The notes beneath the pieces are model-generated. The model worked only from the letters and a program-made list of their open reading frames with translations, did not search any database and had not been told where the DNA came from. A DNA stretch of 64,000 nucleotides from the NCBI GenBank assembly GCA_000333235.1, contig CAPN01000051.1, forward strand, positions 868,001 through 932,000, given 5' to 3'. How positions within the stretch are numbered: position 1 is the stretch's first letter; the number at the start of each line of letters is the position of its first letter. This stretch comes from Pseudoalteromonas luteoviolacea B = ATCC 29581. Lineage in GTDB: Bacteria > Pseudomonadota > Gammaproteobacteria > Enterobacterales > Alteromonadaceae. Positions 9,773 through 18,183 of this stretch are shown piece by piece. Both the position numbers and the translations under genes were made by a program.

Positions 9773-11294
9773 TTTCTTTTTCCTTATCACTTGGACAATA
9801 CTTATCAAGGAAAGCTCGATGAGAAATTTGTTGTTGTGCACTACGAGCAAGCGACGAAGCGCCATCGGTTAAACTATTTATGAGCTTTTCAATGTCAAAC
9901 CTATCCAATATTCCGTTATATCTACTCGGAATTACTTTCATTCCATCAAGCACAGCATACCAACTTGTCGATTGAAAAAGCGCTTCATTCGCGACAAACA
10001 CCGATCCGAGTTCTTTAAACCTTAATTCAAGCTTGTGCAAAGAATTAGGCTTTGGCATATCGGTCTGACACCACTGCCAGAATCGGCTATCCTTGCGTTC
10101 ACTAAAGCAGTAGTGAGCGATAAGAAAATCACGGATCTGAAGGTATTCATCAAAAACCAACTGGTTCACCCGTTCTTGCAAGCTTGGCTCTATTTGGTTT
10201 GATGGGAAATATCTTAAAAACACCGCCAACGTTTTAGTGACTAAATGAATAGCCGTCGATTCTAGCGGTTCAATAAAACCTTGGGCCAAACCTAGTGCGA
10301 GACAATTTCCTTTCCAGACAGTTTTACGTACACCCGTTTTAAACTTGATGACTCTAGGTGAGGTGATCATTTTTCCAGATAGGCGCTCGGTGAGTTGCGC
10401 TAGTGCTTCGTCATCAGACATATATTGGCTTGCATAAACAATACCGTTACCCATTCGACTTTGTAATGGAATATGCCAACTCCACCCAGCTCGGTGTGCA
10501 ATAGCACGCGTAAAAGGCGCAATATTATCTTCGTTGGCGTGGCAAGTTTGCACGGCAATCGCTCGATCGCAAGGCAAAAAAGCCCGCCAATCTTCAAATT
10601 CAGCGTCTAGTGCATGGCCTAACAACAAACTTTGAAAGCCGCTACAATCGATAAAGAAATCTCCTTCAAGCCCATGTCCATTATCAAGCACAATCTTTTG
10701 GATAATTTGATTATCTGAATTAAGAGAAACATCCGTTACGTTTGCAGAGATAAAATTTACGCCCAACGCGATGGAAAATGTTTTCAAATACTCTGCAGCT
10801 TTGCCTGCATCAAGGTGAAGAGCAAATTGCGCCTGATTTAATAAGGGGTGATTGCCTGTGTGTTGTTCAACAAAGTTTCCAGCGAACGCAAGTTGAGCTT
10901 CAGGAGAATGCGCCATAAGTGAAGATCCTTCACCGTGACTTTTTGCTTTTAGCCAACATTGGAAAAACTCCATACCGTCAATTGGACGTCCTAGTTGACC
11001 AAATGGATGAAAATAGTGCTGTCCGACCGTATGCCAATCTTCAAATTGAATCCCTAATTTCAAAGATGCATCGGTCTTTTGCATAAAATCACTGAGATTG
11101 ATGCCTAAATCGCGCAATACTGTGATTAAAGGTGGAATGGTCGCCTCGCCAACACCAATAGTCGGTACCGTCGGTGATTCGACTAAAGTTATCGTGACTC
11201 CTGATTGAATTAGCGCTTTGCCAAGCGTCGCTGCAGCTAGCCATCCCGCCGTACCTCCGCCGACGATAACAAAGTGCTTTAGATTATCGGCCAT
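9765..11294 (-). CDS. Flavin-dependent (tryptophan) halogenase homologue 2
   Basis: The product has 509 aa with all family hallmarks: FAD loop VGGGTAGWLAA (about 11-21), GVGEATIPPL, the catalytic lysine in DASLKLGIQF (K79), signature WSWHIP and GFIEPLEST. It differs clearly from its two neighbours, so the three are old paralogues and not recent duplicates. It overlaps both neighbours (11 bases with the gene upstream, 8 with the gene downstream), which implies coupled translation. No flavin reductase gene is adjacent. Activity is inferred from motifs. Confidence 0.9.
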   Translation of the reverse strand: MADNLKHFVIVGGGTAGWLAAATLGKALIQSGVTITLVESPTVPTIGVGEATIPPLITVLRDLGINLSDFMQKTDASLKLGIQFEDWHTVGQHYFHPFGQLGRPIDGMEFFQCWLKAKSHGEGSSLMAHSPEAQLAFAGNFVEQHTGNHPLLNQAQFALHLDAGKAAEYLKTFSIALGVNFISANVTDVSLNSDNQIIQKIVLDNGHGLEGDFFIDCSGFQSLLLGHALDAEFEDWRAFLPCDRAIAVQTCHANEDNIAPFTRAIAHRAGWSWHIPLQSRMGNGIVYASQYMSDDEALAQLTERLSGKMITSPRVIKFKTGVRKTVWKGNCLALGLAQGFIEPLESTAIHLVTKTLAVFLRYFPSNQIEPSLQERVNQLVFDEYLQIRDFLIAHYCFSERKDSRFWQWCQTDMPKPNSLHKLELRFKELGSVFVANEALFQSTSWYAVLDGMKVIPSRYNGILDRFDIEKLINSLTDGASSLARSAQQQISHRAFLDKYCPSDKEKEND

Positions 11295-12777
11295 AACTCA
11301 TCCTTTCTAAAATTACAGTATGGTCGTGTGCGCTTTGCATCAAATTCGAAATTTGTTGCTGCATAAACGCCAAATGCTGATTCAAATATTCTAAGGGCAT
11401 ATTGTCTGCACGGCTTTGGTATCGTTCTGGGTAATATTCGAACCCATCAAAAATCGCCAGCCAACTGTCTTTACCAAAAATTTCCCATGGCAACGTTTCT
11501 ATTTGACCCTGCTTTTTAAACTGCTCAATCTTGTCACGTAAGCTTGAAGGTAACTCAATGCTTTTGACTGCATGCCAGAAGCCTCGTTCTGAACGCTTAG
11601 ATAAAATGTAATGCAATATAATGAAATCTCGAACCCGCTCATACTCGCATGCCGTAGCGTAATTAAACTTAGTGCGAGTATCTTCACTAAAATGTCCGGT
11701 TGATATTAATTGGGTTAACTTTACAATCGCCGTTTCAATTAACGCGATACTGGTGGATTCAAGGGGTTCTAAGAAACCACTCGATAAACCAATCGCTACG
11801 GCATTGCTATGCCAAGCTTCTTTTAATCGTCCAGGAGTAAAACGAAACGTTCGAAGTTGAGAAGTCGGTTTTCCTGCTAAACTAGATACGAATTCCTGCA
11901 AAGCATCTTCGTGACTTTGAAATTGACTTGAATAAACATACCCATTACCTGTGCGTGTAGTTAAAGGGATTGTCCATTGCCAACCCGCACTCTTAGCGCG
12001 AGCTTGCGTACGCGCCAACATAGTTTGAGATTTTCCAGTTTGCACCGCAAATGCACTGTCGCATAACAAAAAAGAAGACCAATCAACATAATCAACTTGT
12101 AAGGTTTTTTGTAGCAGCAAAGACTGAAAGCCTGAGCAATCAATAAACAAATCCGCATTAATAACGTTACCGTCATTGGTAACCAAATGATCAATTGCAC
12201 CACTGTGTTCTAAGGTGAACGATTTCACATCACCGACTAGATGTTTAACACCACGCTCAATTCCAACTTGTTGCATCAAGTTAGCGAATTTTGCCGCGTC
12301 AAAATGCAATGCCCAATCAAAAGTATCTAACTGATTTTGTGCAGGTGTATCAGCTATTAACACTTTAGAATGTTGTGCTAGTTGCACACCGAGTGAAAAT
12401 TGGGCTAATGGCTCAACAGAACCTGCTTTTTTAGCTCTTAACCAATAGTGATGAAAATCAACTTCTGGTGTTCCTTGACCAAACAAACCAAAAGGATGGA
12501 TGAAGGAATGTCCTTCACGATACCAATCTATAAATTCAATACCATATTTAAACGTAGCGTCGGTGTGTTTAAATACGTGTTCATCACTTAACCCTAAACT
12601 TTGATAAAATCGCCTGATTGTCGGGATCGTAGCTTCACCTACCCCAACAGTACCCACATTGTGCGATTCAATTAAGGTGATCGAAATAGTTTTTGGTAGG
12701 TGTGTTGCAAGATACGCTGCGCTCATCCAACCCGCTGTTCCGCCACCGACGATCGCGATTGTCGAAATTTCTGTCAT
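11284..12777 (-). CDS. Flavin-dependent (tryptophan) halogenase homologue 1
   Basis: The product has 497 aa and is the first of three halogenase homologues behind the TonB-dependent receptor. It has the FAD loop GGGTAGWMSA (about 11-20), GVGEATIP, the catalytic lysine in DATFKYGIEF (K77), the signature WQWTIP and GFLEPLEST. GAGGAAG precedes the ATG. The gap to the receptor (75 bases) holds a strong terminator-like hairpin, so these genes probably receive only part of the receptor's transcription. Homologues beside receptors in Xanthomonas and Brevundimonas have been shown to halogenate small indoles in vitro, with bromide preferred. The natural substrate is unknown. Confidence 0.9.
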   Translation of the reverse strand: MTEISTIAIVGGGTAGWMSAAYLATHLPKTISITLIESHNVGTVGVGEATIPTIRRFYQSLGLSDEHVFKHTDATFKYGIEFIDWYREGHSFIHPFGLFGQGTPEVDFHHYWLRAKKAGSVEPLAQFSLGVQLAQHSKVLIADTPAQNQLDTFDWALHFDAAKFANLMQQVGIERGVKHLVGDVKSFTLEHSGAIDHLVTNDGNVINADLFIDCSGFQSLLLQKTLQVDYVDWSSFLLCDSAFAVQTGKSQTMLARTQARAKSAGWQWTIPLTTRTGNGYVYSSQFQSHEDALQEFVSSLAGKPTSQLRTFRFTPGRLKEAWHSNAVAIGLSSGFLEPLESTSIALIETAIVKLTQLISTGHFSEDTRTKFNYATACEYERVRDFIILHYILSKRSERGFWHAVKSIELPSSLRDKIEQFKKQGQIETLPWEIFGKDSWLAIFDGFEYYPERYQSRADNMPLEYLNQHLAFMQQQISNLMQSAHDHTVILERMSYGR

Positions 12778-12796
12778 TGCCCACTTCCTCTAAACA

Positions 12797-12824
12797 GAAA
12801 AACCGCTCAGTTTCCTGAGCGGTT
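12797..12824 (-). terminator. Strong hairpin between TonB receptor and halogenases (terminator/attenuator)
   Basis: Read on the minus strand: a 10-bp perfect stem (AACCGCTCAG / CTGAGCGGTT) with a GAAA tetraloop, followed by TTT. It lies between the receptor stop and the first halogenase start on the same strand. Confidence 0.8.
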
Positions 12825-12852
12825 GTTATTTTTCTAAATCACACAACGTTGA

Positions 12853-15800
12853 TTAGAATGTACCACGTACACCAAGGGTATAACGTGCTTCATAAACGTT
12901 TTGGAACGCTTTTTGACCAGAGAACTCAACATACGTTTGTTGAATTTCTTCAGTTAAGTTAGAACCGTTGAAATACACGCTGACGTTTTCGTTGTAGTTG
13001 TAGGTCATATTGAAATCAAGTTGAGCATAATCATCTTGATACAACGACTGACCACCTGTACCCGCATTACCTTGCGTGATCAAACGCGGACTACGTTGGT
13101 TCCATGCAAGACGCGCAGAGTACTCTTCTTGTTCATACCAGACCACAAAGTTATACGTATCGCGAGACATCCCTACGAAAGGTAAATCTTTACCGAATAC
13201 GTCTTTAGCTTCTTGCTTGCTGTCTGAGTAGGTGTAGTTAACATCCAAACCAAAATTGTCTAAGAAGCTGTTCGTTTCAAAGTAGTCACTTACTCCTAAC
13301 TTACCACCAATCTCGATACCTTGTACGTTACCACCTTCACCTTGTACGTTCGCGGTAAATGGCCATGGACCACGTCTTACACCGTCTGAATCCGGCTCAT
13401 CAATCATAACCGTACCCGACTTAGTAAAGCTGTCGATCTCAATTTTATACGCTGCAATAAAGGCCATTGTTGCACCAGCGCCATACCACTCTGATGAAAC
13501 TGAGTAGTTTTTCGAACGCCATGGGTTCAACTGAGGGTTACCGTTAAGTGAACCATTCACAACACGCATACAATTACACGAATCGTCAAATACCATACCG
13601 ACTGTTTTACCCGCACCCCATTGCGCTAAATCAAGCGCTTGCATATTCTTCGAGTAAGCTGCACGTAAAATTACATCTTCTGAGGCGTTATATGCTAAGT
13701 TTAATGATGGTAGGTAGTCGGTATAAGAACGCTCGGTTAATACATCACCAACATCTGGACCTAAGCCTGAATGAGGAAGGTTAGGGCCTGCAATGTTTTG
13801 CTTAACCGTTAAGTCTGTTTCAATTACTTTAATACCAAAGTTACCGCTTAACTCTTCATACGCAAAGTTTGCTTGAGCAAAGTAGTTAAACTCACTCAAA
13901 GTAACATCGTACGTTGCACCACCATTTTCTGTGCGTGCTACATTACCAAACACACGCTCATGGAATGCACGCGGGTCACGGAAGTTTTCTGGGTCAATTG
14001 ACCAAACACCTGGAATGCCTTTGACATTACCAAAGTTTGTTTGCCAGCTTACCGTTGTGTGCTGATCTAAACGTGTTGGGTTAAGCAGAGTATAGGGCGT
14101 CCAAACTCCATCAATGTATTCACCCGTGCCAGCTACACCATAACAAGGCGTACCTTCTGATGCACCATTGTATGTTTGGTCAACCGCTTTCCACTGAGCA
14201 ATATCACACCCATTACCAAAAGTAGACGTATAAGTGAACTGATCATGGTCAACATCACGGCGGCTATAACGTACACCGAAATCAACGCTCGTAATGAACC
14301 CTTCTTCCAGTGCATAGTTCCACTTAGTACTTACTGTCGTTAAATCCGCTTGGTCATCTGTGTTACCTTCTGAGGAAAACGCGCCAATATGATAAGAATC
14401 TAGGTCTGCCATGTAATCAGCTACAGAGCGAACACCTTTCCCACCATTGACCATTTGATCAAAGCCACCAAATACAGGGTAGTTGCCAGCGGCATTATGA
14501 GAAATCAAGAAGCTACTGTCTTGAATACCTTGAGAAAACGAACCAAAACAGCCGCCTTTATCACCCACTTTTTGATCTGCAGGGCCACAAAACTCTGCCG
14601 GTAAGAAACCACCTGGACCGGTTACTAAAGTACCTTTATCAATGCTAAGAATATCGCCTTCGCCGTAGCCATGACGCATTTTTGCTGTTGCACGTGCTTT
14701 GGTTGCACGTACTTGGCCTTTGAGCGCGCCGCCGTTGTCAAAATCAAGCTGAAGATTCAAATTATGCGAAGTCTCTTCGTTACCGTTTGCTTGAGTAAAA
14801 GATTGTAAACGATATGGACGCATTTCAAACGCATTTACACCGTACCAATCATTACCTTGTGCATCTGTAAATGTGTCACCGGTGAAACCCGTTGCGTACG
14901 CATAGTTAGCAAACGTTTGCCAACGACTGTTGTGGTTAAATCCACGACGAGCATTAAAACGATCTTGGTTCGTGTAGAAATAGTCTGCAGTAAGAGTGAA
15001 ACCTTCGCCTAGATCTGCTTGAACGGTAAATTGTGCAGCATCGCGCTCACGCTCTTCTGTTTTATTAAACGCAGTGAAACCGTGTGGAATAATGTTGTGA
15101 ATATTAGAGTAAACTGGTGCAGTTTCACCCCAAGTATGGTTATTATTGGTCCAACCTAAACCACCGTCTTCAGAGGTATCGTTGTAACCATTATAATCTG
15201 TTGCCAGCGTCGCATCTGACTTCACTAATGCAACCAAAACACCAAACTTACCATTATTAAAGTTTGCTAAACCATGCAGCGTGCCATCAGCTTCGTCGCT
15301 GATTGAACCCGTTGCGTATTCAGCGCCACCTGAATAGGTCCAACCCTCTTCCATATCAAATGGACGACGCGTTTTCAGGTCAATTACACCAGCAATACCT
15401 TGACCCGGATTTTTAGCCGTTTGCGTTTTGTAAACATCAACGCCAGCGAAAAGTTGTGCAGGTAAATCACCTAAGTTAACGGTAGAAGAATCAATTGTCG
15501 TTGCACTTAAGAACGTCTCACCGTTAAACGTCGCATCAACTTGAGGTAAACCACGAATTTGTACAGGACCACTTTCACCAGCAGTACGTTCAACCTGAAT
15601 ACCTGTAATACGTTGTAACGAGTCAGCAATCGTTACGTCAGGAAGTTTACCAATGTCTTCTGCTGCTATACCGTCTACTTGAGACGCCGCAAAACGTTTA
15701 ACGTTAATTGCTGCGGCTGTACTCGCGCGAATACCTTTAACTTCTATTACTTCTAAATTCTCATTGGTCGCACCTTGTGTTTCTGCCAATACAGAACTTG

Positions 15801-15870
15801 AAAGACCTGCTGTTAATGCTAAACCTACGTGTACTGCCAGTAAGCTTTTCTTATATTGCTTTTTTAACAC
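12853..15870 (-). CDS. TonB-dependent outer-membrane receptor (TIGR01782-like)
   Basis: A gated 22-strand barrel that imports a substrate across the outer membrane using TonB energy. The product has 1005 aa, with a signal peptide (about 1-29, ending VLA), TonB box region EVIEVKGIRAS (about 40-50), plug domain (DIGKLPDVTIADSLQRITGI, then PVQIRGLP and GQGIAGVIDLKTRRP), and a long barrel ending in Phe (GVRGTF). The length and plug sequence match the Xanthomonas/Caulobacter-type receptors often tied to carbohydrate uptake. The start is GTG with AAGGGG upstream. It leads the halogenase series and is divergent from an AraC regulator. The ligand is unknown. Confidence 0.95.
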   Translation of the reverse strand: MLKKQYKKSLLAVHVGLALTAGLSSSVLAETQGATNENLEVIEVKGIRASTAAAINVKRFAASQVDGIAAEDIGKLPDVTIADSLQRITGIQVERTAGESGPVQIRGLPQVDATFNGETFLSATTIDSSTVNLGDLPAQLFAGVDVYKTQTAKNPGQGIAGVIDLKTRRPFDMEEGWTYSGGAEYATGSISDEADGTLHGLANFNNGKFGVLVALVKSDATLATDYNGYNDTSEDGGLGWTNNNHTWGETAPVYSNIHNIIPHGFTAFNKTEERERDAAQFTVQADLGEGFTLTADYFYTNQDRFNARRGFNHNSRWQTFANYAYATGFTGDTFTDAQGNDWYGVNAFEMRPYRLQSFTQANGNEETSHNLNLQLDFDNGGALKGQVRATKARATAKMRHGYGEGDILSIDKGTLVTGPGGFLPAEFCGPADQKVGDKGGCFGSFSQGIQDSSFLISHNAAGNYPVFGGFDQMVNGGKGVRSVADYMADLDSYHIGAFSSEGNTDDQADLTTVSTKWNYALEEGFITSVDFGVRYSRRDVDHDQFTYTSTFGNGCDIAQWKAVDQTYNGASEGTPCYGVAGTGEYIDGVWTPYTLLNPTRLDQHTTVSWQTNFGNVKGIPGVWSIDPENFRDPRAFHERVFGNVARTENGGATYDVTLSEFNYFAQANFAYEELSGNFGIKVIETDLTVKQNIAGPNLPHSGLGPDVGDVLTERSYTDYLPSLNLAYNASEDVILRAAYSKNMQALDLAQWGAGKTVGMVFDDSCNCMRVVNGSLNGNPQLNPWRSKNYSVSSEWYGAGATMAFIAAYKIEIDSFTKSGTVMIDEPDSDGVRRGPWPFTANVQGEGGNVQGIEIGGKLGVSDYFETNSFLDNFGLDVNYTYSDSKQEAKDVFGKDLPFVGMSRDTYNFVVWYEQEEYSARLAWNQRSPRLITQGNAGTGGQSLYQDDYAQLDFNMTYNYNENVSVYFNGSNLTEEIQQTYVEFSGQKAFQNVYEARYTLGVRGTF

Positions 15871-16235
15871 TGAATTCCCCTTGGACCATCTCAGTCTTGT
15901 TGATTATTCACGTATAGTTGGACTACTTCCTGTGAAAGCAAACATGCTTTATAACGGTTCTAGAACTCTCCCCCAGAACAACACCGTCAAAATCGTAGTC
16001 ATTGTTATTTTCGCCGTTTTCCAATTTGGCTAGGCTATTTCAGCAGGAAGGGGATAATGGATGTGTGCGTTTTCAAGCACATTTTAGTACAAACCTATCA
16101 CAATGATAGCGCTGTCATAATTAGTGTGTTAAACATACAGTAAGTCAAGAGAAGTCACTACACCTAAAGTCTAATTCGCTTTATCTGAGACTTCTCGAAT
16201 AATGCAAAACGTGATTGTACCGAAAAGGAGTTATC
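15871..16235. other. Divergent regulatory region, TonB receptor / AraC
   Basis: 365 bases without a gene. It holds a LacI-type palindrome (16104-16117), the 12-mer TATAGTTGGACT (15913-15924) that recurs at 17178-17189, and a short TGTGC / GCACA inverted repeat near 16060-16080. Both genes' promoters must lie here. Confidence 0.6.
16104..16117. promoter_or_regulatory. LacI-family-like operator
   Basis: TGATAGCGCTGTCA is palindromic except for one base pair; including flanks, ATGA..TCAT extends the symmetry to 16 bp. The central AGCGCT and outer TGA/TCA are typical of LacI-family sugar repressor sites. No lacI-type gene is present in the window, so a repressor encoded elsewhere would be needed. 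Confidence 0.55.
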
Positions 16236-17105
16236 GTGCGTGCGTTGTGTGAAAAGGTGATTCCCTCTCCTGGATGTTCTTGGCGATACTGTTTGTATAC
16301 GCTTAATTCCATCCCATTTAACTGGCATTACCACCCTGAGTACGAAATTTGTTTAACATTAAATGCCACTGGGAAATGTCATATTGGGGACCATATTGGT
16401 GAGTTTACTGAACTCGACTTAGTCATTTTAGGGCCGAACTTACCCCATACTTGGCAATCTAACCCAAATTCCAATGGCGAAGAACAATTCGTTCATGTCG
16501 CTCAAATCCCTGTAAAATGGCTTGAAGAAACCGTGTTGTCCTGCCCTGAAAGTTCACCATTGCAAACCTTGCTCCACAAAGCAAAATGGGGGATCCGTTT
16601 CTCTGCAGAGTCGGCACTATTGGCGAAGCAAGCGTTTGAAAAAATGGCTCAGGCGTCTCCCTTTGAGCGAATGCTGCAACTCTTTCAAATCCTCCAAGTC
16701 ATGATTGAGGACAAATCCGCTGTGCAATTGGCAACGACGGATTACCACCAAAGTACGCTATTGGATAATGCGAAAGACAAGTTTGATCGTGTTGTACACT
16801 ACATTTACGAGCACTATACCGAAGACCTTAACGCTCGTGCGCTTGCAGAAATTGCCCACATGAGCACAAACCATTTTCATCGTTTTTTTAAACGTAGGAT
16901 GGAACGCACTGTCAATGAATTTGTCAATGAACTTAGAATTGCGAAAGCATGTAAACTTTTGATTAGCTCCAATGCCCCTGTATCTGTTATTAGCGACCAG
17001 TGCGGCTTTAATAACATTTCAAATTTTAATCGTCGATTTCAAGCATTCAAAGAATGTACTCCATCCGAATTTAGAACTCGATTTCGAAAGAAGGCCATGG
17101 TGTAA
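16236..17105 (+). CDS. AraC-family transcriptional regulator with cupin sensor domain
   Basis: The product has 289 aa. An N-terminal cupin-like effector domain (WHYHPEYEICLTLNATGKCHIGDH, then LVILGPNLPHTW) is followed by a C-terminal double helix-turn-helix (from about residue 185: YTEDLNARALAEIAHMSTNHFHRFFKRRM, then VSVISDQCGFNNISNFNRRFQ). The frame is open from a TTG at 16215, but AAAAGGAG at 16223-16230 is spaced for the GTG at 16236. It is divergent from the TonB receptor and probably regulates the receptor-halogenase operon in response to a small molecule, likely a sugar or a related compound; that role is inference from position. Confidence 0.9.
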   Translation: MRALCEKVIPSPGCSWRYCLYTLNSIPFNWHYHPEYEICLTLNATGKCHIGDHIGEFTELDLVILGPNLPHTWQSNPNSNGEEQFVHVAQIPVKWLEETVLSCPESSPLQTLLHKAKWGIRFSAESALLAKQAFEKMAQASPFERMLQLFQILQVMIEDKSAVQLATTDYHQSTLLDNAKDKFDRVVHYIYEHYTEDLNARALAEIAHMSTNHFHRFFKRRMERTVNEFVNELRIAKACKLLISSNAPVSVISDQCGFNNISNFNRRFQAFKECTPSEFRTRFRKKAMV

Positions 17106-17172
17106 ATCCTTTTTAAGAATTTCATTAAAAATATCAAGTCCCAGACTTTGCAACTAGTGAAAAAGTAAAATA

Positions 17173-17186
17173 CCAACTATAGTTGG
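17173..17186. promoter_or_regulatory. Perfect 14-bp palindrome, candidate regulator site
   Basis: CCAACTATAGTTGG is a perfect palindrome between the AraC stop and the DUF1232 start. Its right half plus flank (TATAGTTGGACT) is repeated exactly at 15913-15924 in the receptor leader. Confidence 0.45.
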
Positions 17187-17325
17187 ACTTAACTCGAAAC
17201 AAAAGTTCTGGCACTATAGAAGATACAAGTGCTTTATCGAAAAAATAACAATAACTTACACCAATTTCTTTGCGTGTTTAGCGTTAAATTAGTTGGTGTT
17301 ACGATTTTATTCAGGGAGTCATATC

Positions 17326-17877
17326 ATGTCTTTAGAAATCAATCTTGAACTTACCGATGCAGATCTTGCGCATTTTCGTCAACTTATGGACGAAGCTATC
17401 TCCAAATCATCGAAGTTATCCGATGAGGAAATTATTTCTCGTGCTCACGCGCTTGTTGAAAAAATGGAAAGTGCGCCATTACCACAATTTGTGCAAAGTC
17501 GCTTGATGTCGCTTAGTGCACTGATCAATGCAGTTCAAGACGAAGAATGGCAAATGCCAGAAGATGAAAAGAAAGAAATCATGACGTCACTGGCCTATTT
17601 TAGTGAACCAGAAGATATTGTGCCAGATCATGTTCCGGTGATTGGCTATTTAGATGATGCCATCATGATCGAACTGGTCTTGCAAAACCTATCTCTAGAC
17701 CTAAAAGCCTATCGCGAATTTTGTGGTTTCCGTGCTACCGAAGAAGCGCGTCGAGGCGAAAAAGCGAACGTGAACCGCGAAAATTGGTTAGAAGGTACAC
17801 GCGCCCAGATCCGTTCATCCATGCGTCGTAGTCGCGGCGCTCACAAGCGCCCATCGTTTTTTTCTCGCATCATGTAG
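17326..17877 (+). CDS. DUF1232 (YkvA-like) protein
   Basis: The product has 183 aa. The N-terminal 90 residues are acidic and helical. The DUF1232 core lies at about 83-115: FSEPEDIVPDHVPVIGYLDDAIMIELVL, with the family's hallmark D-P-V-P-x-x-G-x-x-D-D pattern. In many proteins this core is a membrane-associated hairpin. The C-terminus is basic (RRSRGAHKRPSFF). GGGAG at 17313-17317 fixes the ATG at 17326 in preference to an upstream frame opening at 17293. Function unknown. Confidence 0.85.
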   Translation: MSLEINLELTDADLAHFRQLMDEAISKSSKLSDEEIISRAHALVEKMESAPLPQFVQSRLMSLSALINAVQDEEWQMPEDEKKEIMTSLAYFSEPEDIVPDHVPVIGYLDDAIMIELVLQNLSLDLKAYREFCGFRATEEARRGEKANVNRENWLEGTRAQIRSSMRRSRGAHKRPSFFSRIM

Positions 17878-17890
17878 AGAATTATCAAAA

Positions 17891-17919
17891 GGTCGTTGAC
17901 CTTAAGTCAACGCCCTTTA
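17891..17919. terminator. Bidirectional terminator hairpin
   Basis: A perfect 7-bp stem CGTTGAC (17894-17900) / GTCAACG (17906-17912), extended by flanking GG/CC. On the plus strand CCCTTT follows; on the minus strand ACCTTTT follows. It could end the DUF1232 gene and also the candidate 35-aa minus-strand ORF. Confidence 0.6.
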
Positions 17920-17925
17920 ATCTGT

Positions 17926-18033
17926 TCATATCGGAAGTATTTTAGCAAACCTCTGAAGTGGAGGAGATGAAAGGCCTTTCTTATCTTCCTTTTTCCATTT
18001 TGCACCGATAATCTTGATCCAGTTAAGCTTCAT
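17926..18033 (-). CDS. Candidate small basic protein (35 aa)
   Basis: A 35-codon frame starting MKLNWIKIIGAKW and ending RFAKILPI, lysine-rich and amphipathic. AGGAT lies just before the ATG (rather close), and a possible -10 TATAGT lies about 15 bases further up. The hairpin at 17891-17919 sits immediately downstream and is a better terminator in this direction than for the DUF1232 gene. No known family recognised. The frame could be chance; conservation of the peptide would decide. Confidence 0.4.
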   Translation of the reverse strand: MKLNWIKIIGAKWKKEDKKGLSSPPLQRFAKILPI

Positions 18034-18183
18034 ATCCTATTCACTCAACTATACTCATTAACACATTAAGACATTTTTATACTATCGAGAAAACAGCGTT
18101 CAAATGTGTAAATTAACTTGAAATTAACGCAGCGAATCGCTAGTCTTAACTCGGTGGTCTGACCTCTTATAAGGAAGAACTAA

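Larger units (their letters stand above)
17878..18183. other. Intergenic region upstream of fadE
   Basis: 306 bases holding a bidirectional hairpin (17894-17912), a candidate 35-aa minus-strand ORF (17926-18033) and the presumed fadE promoter. GAAAACAGCGTTC near 18090 slightly resembles a fatty-acid regulator site, but the symmetry is too poor to call. Confidence 0.5.

Noticed and set aside
18080..18105. Possible FadR/PsrA site before fadE (GAAAACAGCGTTC)
   Set aside because: Symmetry is too weak to separate from chance; only a motif scan of fatty-acid genes could support it.
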